In this document: in pieces, positions 43,291 through 53,900 of the stretch | How the letters are laid out: every line of letters begins with the position of its first letter | Numbering within the stretch: position 1 is the first letter of the stretch | Assembly (NCBI RefSeq): GCF_023721715.1 | Contig: NZ_JAMDLG010000001.1 | Location: 1 to 64,000 of the forward strand | Length of the DNA stretch: 64,000 bases | From: Parasegetibacter sp. NRK P23 | GTDB lineage: Bacteria; Bacteroidota; Bacteroidia; Chitinophagales; Chitinophagaceae | Direction: 5' to 3' | Program-made: the position numbers and the translations under genes | Notes under the pieces: model-generated | What the model was told of the DNA's origin: nothing | Databases searched by the model: none | The model's input: the letters and a program-made list of their open reading frames with translations, nothing else

Positions 43291-45714
43291 ATGATGAGAC
43301 AAAATGTGATGAATGCCGGCCTGATGATTGCGATCGCCATAGGATCGGGCACAGCTCATGCGCAACAACAGATGCAGCGCGATTATCCCATTCAGCCAGT
43401 TCCCTTCACGCATGTACACCTGCACGATGATTTCTGGGCGCCGAAAATTGAGGTGAACGCCAATGTTACCATTCCTTATGTACTCGAAAAATGTCGTGAA
43501 ACAGGGAGGATAGATAATTTTCTGAAAGCAGCCGGCAAGATGCCCGTAGGAAAAATTACAGAGTATCCCTTCGACGATACGGATATTTACAAGATGATTG
43601 AAGGCGCTTCTTACGCCCTCCAGGTTAAAAAGGATGCCTCACTCGAAAAATCACTCGATTCACTGATCGCGATCATCGGAGCTGCCCAGGAACCCGATGG
43701 CTACCTTTATACTTTCCGCAGCATGAAGCCGGAAAAACTGCATCCCTGGATCAGTGAGAAAAGATGGATGAAAGACTGGGACCTGAGCCATGAACTGTAC
43801 AATTGCGGCCACCTGTATGAAGCCGCCGTTGCCCACTATATCGCTACCGGTAAAAAAACGATGCTCAACATCGCCATCAAAAACGCCGATCTGCTCGTAA
43901 AAGATTTCGGTCCCGGAAAACTGGATGTTTTCCCCGGCCACCAGGTGGTGGAAATGGGCCTCGCCCGGCTGTACAGGGTTACCGGTAAAAAAGAATACCT
44001 CGACCTGGCCAAGTTCTTCCTGGATGTGCGTGGAAAAAGTTCCGTGGGCCGGGGTTCCGAATACAGCCAGTCGCACAAAATGGTGACCGACCAGCACGAA
44101 GCGGTGGGACATGCCGTACGCGCCGCCTATATGTACACCGGCATGGCTGATGTTGCCGCGCTTACGGGCAATCCTGATTACCTGAAAGCCATCAACGATA
44201 TCTGGCACGATGTGGTGGAAAAGAAAATGTACCTCACGGGAGGAATCGGCGCTACCGGAGCCGGAGAAGCTTTCGGTGCGGCCTACCACCTGCCCAATAT
44301 GTCGGCATACGCGGAAACATGCGCCTCTATCGCCAATGTGTACTGGAACAACAGGATGTTCCTCATGAATGGAGACGCGAAGTATGTGGATGTGATGGAA
44401 AGGGTGTTGTACAATGGGCTGCTTTCGGGCATCGCGGCCGATGGGAAGAAATTCTTCTACCCCAATCCGCTGGCCTCTATGGGGCAACACCAGCGCAGCG
44501 CCTGGTTCGGATGCGCCTGCTGCATTTCCAACGTTACCCGCTTTATGCCTTCTGTTCCCGGTTACGTATATGCGCAAAGTAATAATGATCTGTATGTGAA
44601 TCTGTTCATCGCGGGTAAATCAGATATTACATTACCGGCCACCAAACTTTCCCTGGAACAGGTGACCGGGTATCCCTGGAAGGGAAATGTGGACCTCCTC
44701 GTGAATCCAGCTAAAAAAGCAGCCTTCTCGCTTCGGGTACGCATCCCCGGTTGGGCACGCCAGGAAGCTGTTCCCGGTGATCTTTATCGCTTCGCCGATA
44801 CTTCCGGATCGAAAGTAGTGGTGAAACTGAATGGCAAACCCGTTCAATACAAGCTGGACAAAGGCTACGTGGTCTTTAACCGTACCTGGCAGAAAGGGGA
44901 TAAAGTAACCCTGGAACTGCCTATGGAAGTGGAGAAAGTACTGGCCAATGCCAAAGTTGAAGACGATAAAGGACGCTTCGCCCTGCAACGTGGCCCACTG
45001 GTGTATTGCCTGGAAGGTCCTGATAACACAGATAGCGTGGTGCAGAACATTGTCGTGAATGAAAAGGCGCCTGTAAGTTCACAGTTCAACGATGAATTAT
45101 TGAACGGGGTATTGGTGCTTTCCGCAAAAGGAAGTTCTACCAGCCGCCAGTTAAATTCCGATCAGCTCATCAAAAAGGAGCAGGAAGTAAAAGCCATTCC
45201 TTACTATGCCTGGAACAACCGCGGACCAGGGGAAATGGTGGTGTGGATTCCTTACCTGGAATCTGCCGCCCGTCCCAAACCCGCACCCACCATCGCTTCC
45301 AAAGCCAAAGTGTCTGCCTCCGTACGCGACCGCAGGATGATGATTGCTTTGAATGACCAGTACGAACCGAAAAACTCCCTGGACAACAGTGCGGTTTACA
45401 TGCACTGGTGGCCGAAAAAGAATACCCAGGAGTGGATCCAGTACGATTTCGACCAGCCCTATACGGTGTCAGAATCGAGCGTCTACTGGTTCGATGATGG
45501 TCCTTTCGGCGGATGCCGTATTCCCGCTTCCTGGAAGATATTATACAAGGATGGCGAGAATTGGGTGCCGGTGAAAACCACTGCGCCGTATGTAACGGAG
45601 AAAGATAAATACAACGTGGTGAAATTCGAACCCGTTAAAACAACGGCGCTCCGCATCGAAATTCAATTACCGCAGGACCATGCCACAGGTGTGCATGAAT
45701 GGATCGTGAAATAA
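43291..45714 (+). CDS. GH127 beta-L-arabinofuranosidase
   Basis: An 807-residue secreted glycoside hydrolase (signal MMRQNVMNAGLMIAIAIGSG...AHAQ). The GH127 alpha/alpha-barrel is clear. Glu342 and Cys344 in AETCASIANVYWN, plus Cys410-Cys411 in WFGCACCISNVTRF, match the zinc-binding Glu/Cys/Cys/Cys cluster of Bifidobacterium HypBA1, whose cysteine is the nucleophile. A C-terminal discoidin-like beta domain follows (about 660-807: IQYDFDQPYTVSESSVYWFD, LRIEIQLP). HypBA1 cuts beta-linked arabinofuranose on hydroxyproline of extensins; GH127 also includes other activities, so specificity is inferred. The stop overlaps the possible upstream start of the GH51 gene. Confidence 0.9.
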   Translation: MMRQNVMNAGLMIAIAIGSGTAHAQQQMQRDYPIQPVPFTHVHLHDDFWAPKIEVNANVTIPYVLEKCRETGRIDNFLKAAGKMPVGKITEYPFDDTDIYKMIEGASYALQVKKDASLEKSLDSLIAIIGAAQEPDGYLYTFRSMKPEKLHPWISEKRWMKDWDLSHELYNCGHLYEAAVAHYIATGKKTMLNIAIKNADLLVKDFGPGKLDVFPGHQVVEMGLARLYRVTGKKEYLDLAKFFLDVRGKSSVGRGSEYSQSHKMVTDQHEAVGHAVRAAYMYTGMADVAALTGNPDYLKAINDIWHDVVEKKMYLTGGIGATGAGEAFGAAYHLPNMSAYAETCASIANVYWNNRMFLMNGDAKYVDVMERVLYNGLLSGIAADGKKFFYPNPLASMGQHQRSAWFGCACCISNVTRFMPSVPGYVYAQSNNDLYVNLFIAGKSDITLPATKLSLEQVTGYPWKGNVDLLVNPAKKAAFSLRVRIPGWARQEAVPGDLYRFADTSGSKVVVKLNGKPVQYKLDKGYVVFNRTWQKGDKVTLELPMEVEKVLANAKVEDDKGRFALQRGPLVYCLEGPDNTDSVVQNIVVNEKAPVSSQFNDELLNGVLVLSAKGSSTSRQLNSDQLIKKEQEVKAIPYYAWNNRGPGEMVVWIPYLESAARPKPAPTIASKAKVSASVRDRRMMIALNDQYEPKNSLDNSAVYMHWWPKKNTQEWIQYDFDQPYTVSESSVYWFDDGPFGGCRIPASWKILYKDGENWVPVKTTAPYVTEKDKYNVVKFEPVKTTALRIEIQLPQDHATGVHEWIVK

Positions 45715-45746
45715 GGAACTACAACCATCATATTACAACTTCGTTG

Positions 45747-48305
45747 ATGCAATACCGGAATATCTGCATGGCGGTGCTGTGCGCGCAAACTTTGCTCAGT
45801 TCCGTGGATACCAGCGCCCAGCAAAGCGCATCCATGGTGATCCATACCGGCGCGGTAAAAAACACAGTTTCTCCCAACCTGCACGGAATATTCTTTGAAG
45901 AGATCAGTCATGGAGGAGAAGGTGGTTTGTATGCCGAAATGATCCAGAACAGGGGATTTGAAGAAAGCCGCCTTCCGCCGGGAACCACGTTGGAAAACGG
46001 ATTCATCGTCCCCAACAGAACGCCGCACTATAACCTGAATGGCCGTGCCTCCGACTGGCGCATGCCCTGGCGGAAAACGGAACACCCTTACTGGCGGTTG
46101 AATACGGCGCCCGACGCGGAGATTGATATCCGCATCACGAAAGAAAATCCATTGAATACGGCCACGCCCAATTCGATGGAAGTACAAGTGAAAAAACTTA
46201 GTCCCTCAGGAAAGAACGACCTGTTGAATGAAGGTTTCTGGGGCATCAACGCGAAAAAAGGGGAGACCTGTAACCTCTATTTCTATGCCCGTTCCGCCGA
46301 CGATTATACTGGTCCGCTTACCGTGGCTTTGCAATCGGAAGACGGCACTATACTGGCTTCACATACTTTCAGTTCCGTAAAAGGCGCGCAATGGAAAAAA
46401 TACAGTTGCACCTTAACGCCCAACGCTACCGATGGCAAGGCGAAGTTTATTTTTCGCTTCGGAAGTACCGGTAAACTCTGGCTCGATTTCGTATCACTTT
46501 TCCCGAAGGAAACATTTAAAAAAAGGCCCAACGGCATTCGTAAAGACCTGGCACAATACCTCGCCGACCTGAAACCCGCTTTTGTGCGCTGGCCCGGCGG
46601 CTGCTTTGTAGAAGGCATCAACGTGGAAAGTGCGCCCAACTGGAAAACATCTCTTGGCCCCGTGGAAAAAAGACCGGGTACCTTCAGTGTTTGGGATTAC
46701 TGGTCCAGCGATGGGTTCGGTTACCATGAGTTCCTTCAGTTCTGCGAAGACATCAACGCCGATGCCCTTTATGTTTTCAACGCGGGCGTGTCCTGTGAAT
46801 TCAGAAGCGGCACTTTTATTCCGGATTCCTCCATGCAACCGGTGATCGATGATGTGCTGGATGGCATCGAATATGCCATAGGTCCAGTTACTTCCAAATG
46901 GGGAAAGGTCCGTGCGGCCAATGGACATCCCAAACCATTTCCGCTAAAATATGTGGAAGTGGGCAACGAGCAGCATGGCCCCTGGTACGCGAAACGATAC
47001 AACCAGTTCCACGATGCCATCAAAAAGAAATACCCGCAACTGAAGATCATCTCCAGCATGGGCATCGGGGACATCAACCGGCACACGCTAGACAGCATCC
47101 ATACTACCGATATTGCCGATGAACATGCTTACAAGGCTGCCTGGTGGGCCTTCTCCAACTATGATCATTTCAACCGGTACAAACGCGGGGATTACGAAGT
47201 GTATGTGGGCGAATACGCCACCAATGGCGGTGTGGGCAGCGGAAACATGCTGGCGGCATTGAACGATGCCGTGTATATACTTGGCATGGAAAACAACGGT
47301 GATCTCGTGAAAATGTCGAGTTACGCCCCGCTATTTGAAAATGTGAATACGCGCCACTGGCCCGTGAACCTCATTAATTTTAACGCCGCGCAAAGTTTCG
47401 CCCGTATTTCCTACTACACTATTCAGATGATGAACCAGCACCGGGCCGATCAAAATCTGAAAGCGGAACTGAAAATGATCGCCGGAGCAAAAGTTCGTCC
47501 TAAATACGCGGGCGGTATTGGCCTCGCCACCTGGGATACTGAAACGGAATACCGGGATATTGAAGTCATTTCCGATGGGAAAACGGTGTATAAAAGTGAT
47601 TTTGATACCAGGCCCGAGGAATGGAAAACGATACGCGGCAAATGGGAAGTGAAGAACGGCGCGATGGCGCAAACAGCGCAGGGTGCGCAGCGGCTTAAAA
47701 TCCTCACGGGACAACATTTCGAGACCTATACCCTGAGGCTGAAAGCCCGGAAAATAAGTGGCTACAACGCATTCATTATTCCGTTCGCCGTAAAGGATGA
47801 AAACAAACACCTCCGTGCGCACATCGGATCACACGTTAACAACAATTCCGCTTTTGAAATTGTATCCGGAGAATCCGTGGCCGATGTTACCCCGCAACGC
47901 CGGCTTCCTGCTCCGATAGAAACCGGCAGATGGTACGATATCCGGCTGGAAGTAGGTCCGGATAAGGTGGAATGTTACCTCAACGACAAATTGCTGATGA
48001 CTTACGAAGAACCTTCAAAGCTGATTGGATTGGCGGGGAAAGATACGGCTACCGGAGAACTGATTTTGAAAGTGGTGAACGGGCATGAAGAAGCCTGCAT
48101 TACTGATGTTCGGTTAGAAGATGGCTTTGAAGTCGCTTCAGGAGATGCTTTCGTATTGAGCGCTGCATCATTGGAAGTGGAAAACAGTTTTTCTGCGCCG
48201 CGGCAATATGTTCCGGTTAAAACGGCATTGGGTGTGAAGGGGATGCGGTTTTCTTACACATTTGCACCGTATTCAATAACTGTATTGCGGTTGAAACGGC
48301 AATAA
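45747..48305 (+). CDS. GH51 alpha-L-arabinofuranosidase
   Basis: An 852-residue exported enzyme. The ATG at 45747 gives a signal peptide (MQYRNICMAVLCAQTLLSSV); an earlier ATG at 45699 overlaps the GH127 stop and would displace it. Family hallmarks are GIFFEEISHGGEGGLYAEMI near the N-terminus, a carbohydrate-binding beta domain (about 125-230), RWPGGCFVEG, the acid/base Glu408 in EVGNEQHGP and the nucleophile Glu489 in VGEYATNGG. A second beta-sandwich (about 620-770) looks like a concanavalin/DUF1080-type insert. It removes alpha-linked arabinofuranose from arabinans, arabinoxylans or hydroxyproline arabinosides. It forms an operon with GH127. Confidence 0.93.
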   Translation: MQYRNICMAVLCAQTLLSSVDTSAQQSASMVIHTGAVKNTVSPNLHGIFFEEISHGGEGGLYAEMIQNRGFEESRLPPGTTLENGFIVPNRTPHYNLNGRASDWRMPWRKTEHPYWRLNTAPDAEIDIRITKENPLNTATPNSMEVQVKKLSPSGKNDLLNEGFWGINAKKGETCNLYFYARSADDYTGPLTVALQSEDGTILASHTFSSVKGAQWKKYSCTLTPNATDGKAKFIFRFGSTGKLWLDFVSLFPKETFKKRPNGIRKDLAQYLADLKPAFVRWPGGCFVEGINVESAPNWKTSLGPVEKRPGTFSVWDYWSSDGFGYHEFLQFCEDINADALYVFNAGVSCEFRSGTFIPDSSMQPVIDDVLDGIEYAIGPVTSKWGKVRAANGHPKPFPLKYVEVGNEQHGPWYAKRYNQFHDAIKKKYPQLKIISSMGIGDINRHTLDSIHTTDIADEHAYKAAWWAFSNYDHFNRYKRGDYEVYVGEYATNGGVGSGNMLAALNDAVYILGMENNGDLVKMSSYAPLFENVNTRHWPVNLINFNAAQSFARISYYTIQMMNQHRADQNLKAELKMIAGAKVRPKYAGGIGLATWDTETEYRDIEVISDGKTVYKSDFDTRPEEWKTIRGKWEVKNGAMAQTAQGAQRLKILTGQHFETYTLRLKARKISGYNAFIIPFAVKDENKHLRAHIGSHVNNNSAFEIVSGESVADVTPQRRLPAPIETGRWYDIRLEVGPDKVECYLNDKLLMTYEEPSKLIGLAGKDTATGELILKVVNGHEEACITDVRLEDGFEVASGDAFVLSAASLEVENSFSAPRQYVPVKTALGVKGMRFSYTFAPYSITVLRLKRQ

Positions 48306-48310
48306 GGTAA

Positions 48311-48375
48311 AAGTTTCTATGTAAAAAAAGGCCACCCCATGAATGAGGCGGCCGCTTATCGAACATAGAAAACTT
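48311..48375. terminator. Bidirectional terminator between GH51 and DUF1735 genes
   Basis: The outer arms AAGTTTCTATGT and ACATAGAAAACTT (one bulged T) enclose GGCC-type inner arms near 48330 and 48350. The whole lies between two convergent stop codons. Confidence 0.65.
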
Positions 48376-48381
48376 GTTGTT

Positions 48382-49329
48382 CTATCTCGCCCGTTTAAAA
48401 ACAAGCGTATCATAGAAAGGATAATCGGTAAAACCTGGTTGTGTCATCAATATGGCGGCGTACACCGTTTTCGCGGCGGCGTCGTAGCGGCTGGTGGTTA
48501 CGGCAGGGTTTACTTTTCCGCCTCTGCCATTGGTAGGGGCGGTATAGTAATTGGCCGCGCCTGTGAGGGCACCCGTACCTGGGTCGAAGGTGAACACCGG
48601 GGTGTAAGAGCCGAAGCGGCTCCAGCCGGTGAGTGTTTGTAGCGGGTGTGTGTAATCGTTAGCATACTGGGTGTTGTGCAATACAACCGAGTTGGGGCCG
48701 GTTGTAATCAGCGACACTTCGTAGGGCCAGGTGTAAGGTGCAGTACTGAAAGCCCGGTCGTTTACCGCGCCCTGCCTCGACCTTAACGTATAAACGCCAT
48801 CGTATTTGTTTTTGGCCACTACGGCGAAGATATTGGTACTGAAATTTCCGCTGATGGTACCATAGCTCGCGGAGGTGATTTTTACGGGTATGGCGTAACG
48901 TTTGGTAAGATCGAACTGATCGGTTTTAAACGTAACGTTTACGGTTGCTTTCTTTTGTCCTTTCGGGATCACCACTGTAGTGTTGGCGATACTGTACATG
49001 GCCTCCGGAAGCAGCGTGTAAGTAGTGCCGTTTTCTGTGTTGTAAGTGGTGAGCGCTTCAGGAGAAGGCGCTACCGCAACGGTGATGTCTTGCGGCGCGA
49101 CATTAGCGCCGGAATAGTTGACCGTGAGCTCCAGGCTGGCGGCGGGTGTAATGTCGTAACTCACATTATAAAGCGGGTACGTGCTGGTGATCGGGGAAGC
49201 GATCAGGTCCACGTTCAGGAACTCAATTACATTATTGGTGCCGCTGGGATCCAGCTGGTCCGTATCTTTCAGACAGGAACTCATGGAAATGAAAAGGGCG
49301 GTGCACAGGACTAATGCGTATTTTCTCAT
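48382..49329 (-). CDS. DUF1735 (BT_3987-like) surface lipoprotein
   Basis: A 315-residue lipoprotein with lipobox ISMSSC (Cys19). The N-terminal half (about 35-150) is the DUF1735 beta-sandwich: LELTVNYSGANVAPQDITVAV, YTLLPEAMYSIANTTVVIPKG and KRYAIPVKITSA. The C-terminal half (YDGVYTLRSRQGAVNDRAF, then strands) is typical of the lipocalin-like partner domain. Such proteins accompany SusCD pairs and are thought to bind ligand at the cell surface. It is the third gene of the SusC-SusD operon, 25 bp after SusD. Confidence 0.85.
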   Translation of the reverse strand: MRKYALVLCTALFISMSSCLKDTDQLDPSGTNNVIEFLNVDLIASPITSTYPLYNVSYDITPAASLELTVNYSGANVAPQDITVAVAPSPEALTTYNTENGTTYTLLPEAMYSIANTTVVIPKGQKKATVNVTFKTDQFDLTKRYAIPVKITSASYGTISGNFSTNIFAVVAKNKYDGVYTLRSRQGAVNDRAFSTAPYTWPYEVSLITTGPNSVVLHNTQYANDYTHPLQTLTGWSRFGSYTPVFTFDPGTGALTGAANYYTAPTNGRGGKVNPAVTTSRYDAAAKTVYAAILMTQPGFTDYPFYDTLVFKRAR

Positions 49330-49354
49330 GTTACATCAATTGTCGTTAAGTGAA

Positions 49355-50944
49355 TTAATTGCGTCGGTCCCAGAATACGTAGGACCCAAAAACTGTAATG
49401 CCATCGGGAACGAATTCGGGGTTCAGCTGGAACTCGTTGGTGGGGTAGAGGATTCTTCCCGGAAGTTTGTCCGTGGTGGTGGCGGAGGAAACCGTTGAAA
49501 CAAATGTGGCGTATTGGTTCAGCGGAAGGGCGTTGCTGATCCGTGGGTATCCTGTTCTTCTGAATTCGGCCCAGGCTTCTCTTCCGTCTATCATATTAAA
49601 GGCGATATACTTCTGTGTGATGATGGCTTCCAGTTTTTCTTCATCTGTTACCGCCAGGTCGAAGTTCGCGAGCTTGCTGGCAGAGTTGATGGCCAGGTAA
49701 TCCGCTGCCGCCGTCACGGGATTGTATCCTGTGGCCAGTTTACCATCCACTCCTTTATAGAGGTAGTTGAATGAAGCGGTGATGCCTTGTTCAAAAAGTG
49801 TTTTGGCATTGCCGGGGATTAGTCCCTTCAATACGGCTTCGGCCTGCAGCAGATAGCTTTCAGCACCCAATATCAGCGGTTGCCCCTGAGACGGCCCTTT
49901 TAAAACGCCCACGCTGTTGGTGGAGTTCGCATAGTTTACAGCTTCCGTATACCAGGAAGTATTGTCGGAAGGTGCGGCTTGCGCGCTGGAAGTGGTATTG
50001 CCCAATTGGTTCCTTGGGGGATAAACGCCGTTCTTGAATCCTCTGAAGATAACATCTCCACGGCCGAAATCTTCGAGTTTGGTTCCATCATAAAAAGTAA
50101 CGATCCAGTAAGAAGGAATCCTCGATCTTCCACTGCCGGCCTGTGCGCCCGTGGCGGAGCTGTGGTAAGTGTTCCATAGTGGGTTTTGCTGGCCCGCCTG
50201 CTTTGCGTAGCCGGGGTTCACCAACGCGTCGTCGGTCAGGAAACCATCGTTGGTAAAAGTGGGTGTTCCCGTGAAAACACCTTCTCCGAAGGCCCTGATC
50301 CAAAGTTTCAGTTTAAGCGTATTGGCGAATTTTTTCCAACTGGTCATGTTGCCGCCGAATACCACGTCAGCGGTACCCAGCGCGTTAGGGAATTTCGCGT
50401 TATTAATGGTTGCAACGGCCTGATCGAGCTGGTTGGCCAATGAGGCGTAGATGTCTTTCGCGTTGTCGTAAGCCGGGGTAAGGCCACCTTCACCTTTCAG
50501 GGCCTCGGAATAAGGGACATCATTGTATTCATCTACCAGCAGTTGAAAATTGAAAGCTTTCATGATCCTGGCCACCGCGTTGAAATAAGCCAGGGTATCA
50601 TTGTTATCGGTGGTGGTAAGAATATACTCATAGTCTTCCAGGTTATCGTAGGTGCTGCTCCACAATCCGGTGAAGCTTCCGGTGGTGTAGTCGTACGTAA
50701 TGGTGGCGCCCCAGCCGCCGAATCCACCGGCGTTCGCGAAGTACCCGGCCTGCCAGGAACCGTAATCATGGAAAGAAACGCCGAGTGTTGAAGCGGTATA
50801 TACCAGGGCTTGCGGGAGCACCAGGTTGGGCGACACTTCAGTGGCGGAATTAGGATTCTCATTCACGTCCAGGTATTTCTTGCAGGAAGTGAAGGTGGAG
50901 AGCAGAAGGAGTAAGAGGTATATTTGAGATCTTATTCTTTTCAT
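49355..50944 (-). CDS. SusD/RagB-family outer-membrane lipoprotein
   Basis: A 529-residue SusD-like protein with lipobox TFTSC followed by KKYLDVNENPNSATEV. The TPR-rich fold is indicated by FNAVARIMKAFNFQLLVDEYNDVPYSEAL, AESYLLQAEAVLKGLI and YIAFNMIDGREAWAEFRRTGYP, wording typical of the SusD-like_2 subgroup. It caps the SusC channel and binds incoming ligand. The subgroup is not restricted to glycans; RagB-type relatives help import peptides. It starts 10 bp after the SusC stop. Confidence 0.92.
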   Translation of the reverse strand: MKRIRSQIYLLLLLLSTFTSCKKYLDVNENPNSATEVSPNLVLPQALVYTASTLGVSFHDYGSWQAGYFANAGGFGGWGATITYDYTTGSFTGLWSSTYDNLEDYEYILTTTDNNDTLAYFNAVARIMKAFNFQLLVDEYNDVPYSEALKGEGGLTPAYDNAKDIYASLANQLDQAVATINNAKFPNALGTADVVFGGNMTSWKKFANTLKLKLWIRAFGEGVFTGTPTFTNDGFLTDDALVNPGYAKQAGQQNPLWNTYHSSATGAQAGSGRSRIPSYWIVTFYDGTKLEDFGRGDVIFRGFKNGVYPPRNQLGNTTSSAQAAPSDNTSWYTEAVNYANSTNSVGVLKGPSQGQPLILGAESYLLQAEAVLKGLIPGNAKTLFEQGITASFNYLYKGVDGKLATGYNPVTAAADYLAINSASKLANFDLAVTDEEKLEAIITQKYIAFNMIDGREAWAEFRRTGYPRISNALPLNQYATFVSTVSSATTTDKLPGRILYPTNEFQLNPEFVPDGITVFGSYVFWDRRN

Positions 50945-50954
50945 TGTATGGGCA

Positions 50955-53900
50955 TTAGAAGGTGAGTGAAATGGTTCCGCCGAAGAAGCGTGCAGGTGGT
51001 TCTCCGAAGGCCGTTACACCGATGGCGTTGGAATCTGAATAGTTGTATTCTGGATCGGTGTAGATGTTGGATTTTGGTGTCCAGATAAACAGGTTTCTTC
51101 CCTGCACGCTGATGGTGGCTTCTTTCAGGTATTTTGTTTTAGAAAGAATAGTGGAAGGAACGGTGTAGCTGATGGAGACCTCCCGGAGTTTCCAGAAATC
51201 ACCTTTGGTGATGTAATTGGTGTTGATGCCGGTGTTGTAAGCGGAACTGGGCCAGAAATCACCTCCTCCGTCGCGAACCGTGATAGAGGTATTCGCGATA
51301 TATTCACCTGGTTTGGTGGGATCCTCATACGAAGAATTGGGGATAACAAAGCGTTCGCGGTTGTACCAGGCTGTGCGGGCCGAAGAACCTGAGAAATCAT
51401 ACGTGCCGCCTCCATTCTGGTAAATCACGAATCCTCCCCTGTATTCACCCAGCGCCCATATCCGGAAGTTTTTGTATTTGAAAGTGAAGTCGAGCCCTAA
51501 ACGTTGCTTAGGATTTGTGTTGCCCAGTATTTTTGTGTTCGGATCCACAGATGGGTATCCGCTTTTCCGGTCAACGATAATTCTGCCTTGAGGGTCGCGG
51601 AGGTAGTCGCTTCCAATCAGTACCGGAAAGAGTTCTCCTGCCACGGCGAAGGTAAGGCTGCCTAATCCCAAGCGTGGAAGTTCTGCGTTGATGGATACCA
51701 CTTTGTTTTCGTTCCAGGTAAAGTTTCCTCCCAGGGTAAGTTCCATATCTTTTGTACGCACTGGCGTAAAGTGAAGTAATGCTTCTATGCCTTTATTGGT
51801 GACTTCGCCCGTATTGGTAAGGAAGCTGCTAAAGCCAGTGGTGTTGGAGATGTTTACGGGAACCGTTTGATCCACTGTGCTGGTTTTGTAATACGTGAAG
51901 CCGGCTGATATCCTGTTTTTGAAAAATTCAGCGTCAAAGCCGGTTTCCCATCCGGTGGTAAGTTCGGGTTTCAGTGACTGTGAAACGATCCTGTTACCAA
52001 CGGTGAAGCCCGCGCCAGTGCTATATGGAAAGCCGTTGGCCTGCCCGAAGGTGGGCCTCAGTGCATATGCGCCCAGGTTTACGTTCCCCACTTTCGACCA
52101 ACCTCCCCTCAACTTAAGGTTGTCTAACCAACTAATATCCGACAGGGCGCTGATGGCATCCTGCGGTATGAAGGACAGGTTCACGGAGGGGTAGAAGAAT
52201 GAATTGTACTGTGGGTCAAGCACCGATACCCAGTCGTTCCTGCCGGTAGCTTCAAGAAACAGGTAATCCTTAAATCCCACTTTGAACCTTCCGTATACGC
52301 CAACCTGTCTGCTGGTGGCGTTTGATTCAGCGGCGCTGGGGAAATTCAGTCTGTTGCTTACATTAAACAGGTCATCCGCAACCAGTCCGGAAACAGAAAC
52401 ACCAATATCCTTTGAGGTGTTGTTGCGGATGTGCTGGCCAAGGGTAAGGCTCAGGTCAAAATCTTTGACCTGCTTTGTAGCCGTGGCAAGAAAATCACCA
52501 GTAAGTTGTGTGGAATAAAATGCGCCGTCTGATACGCTGCCTGTAATATTGGCCTTACTGCCAGTAATATAGTAGCTATCGTAAAAGAACCGCCCTACTG
52601 TAGATTTATCACTCTGGTTGCGTGTGGTGATCCCTGTTCTGTACACCAGGTCCAGCCAGGTGGCGGGCTTCCAGTTCAGTTCCAGGTTCCCGGTTAAATA
52701 ATCGTTCCTTGTTTTTGTACGGTTATTGCCAATATAGAAGTAGGGGTTCTGATAATAATCATTATAATACCCCTGTGGGTTCGCGAAAGGATCGTTCCGC
52801 CAGTCTTTGTATGCGGTCAGCGGAATATGCGCGGGTGTGTTCAGTAGGTTCTGATAGATGGTGCCTCCGGCTGAAGTTTGATCGTACCTGTTTTGTACAT
52901 AGTTTACTTTGTACACCGCCTTAAATGTTTTATTCACCTGCCTGCTGCCATTGGCGCGGATGGAGAAGCGGTTGTATTTATCGAGCCAGGTTACGCCTTT
53001 CACATCCACATATTGGGCGGCAATGTAAGAGGTGGATTTCTGATCGCCGGAAGTAACGGCCAGGTCGGTTTGGTTGGTTACGCCGGTTTCCCAGAATGTT
53101 TTGCGGTCGTTAACCGGGGAATAGGGCACGGTTTGTATGGAACCATCTTTCAAAGGACGTCCTATCTGTACCATTGATCCATCGTAAGCCGGACCGTATT
53201 GCTGATTCTCGTAGGGCACATAATCGGGTACGCCTCCCTGGTAGCCTGAACCGAAACCTGATTGAAGATCCGGATAGAAACTTACTTTAGCGAGGGTGGT
53301 GGTATGCGAAAGGTTCACCGTGTTCACACCGGCTTTTCCTTTTTTCGTGGTGATGATGATGGCCCCATTGGATGCATCTGAACCGTACAAAGCCGCGGCA
53401 CCCGCGCCATTCAGCACGTTGATGTCTTCCACGTCCTGTGGATTCAGGTTACCCAGCATGGTGCCCGGAACCACTACGTTGTCTACCACGATCAGCGCGG
53501 TGTTATCACCGAGCAACGACCTGTTTCCTCTGAGTACCGCTCTAACGGAGGGGTTCACCCCACCACTAATGGAATTCACCTGCAAGCCAGCCACCTTCGC
53601 CGTTAAACCGGCGCCAAGGTTCACCGCCTTCGCTTCCGTGAGTTGTTTGCCCGATACTGTGGTGGAAGCGTAACCCTGTTCTCTTTTCTTCACAATAATG
53701 CCCTGGGCGCCAACAACAATTTCATCCAGACTACTGGTGTTCAGCGCCATGGTTACCTGTAACGGTTCATTGCCACTTACCGCGACGGTTTTTGTACCAT
53801 AACCAATAAAAGAGAATTCCAGTTTAGATGTGCCAGATGGCATCGTTAAGGAAAAGATGCCGGAAGAATTGGTTACTGTTACAGCATTTGTGCCTACGAT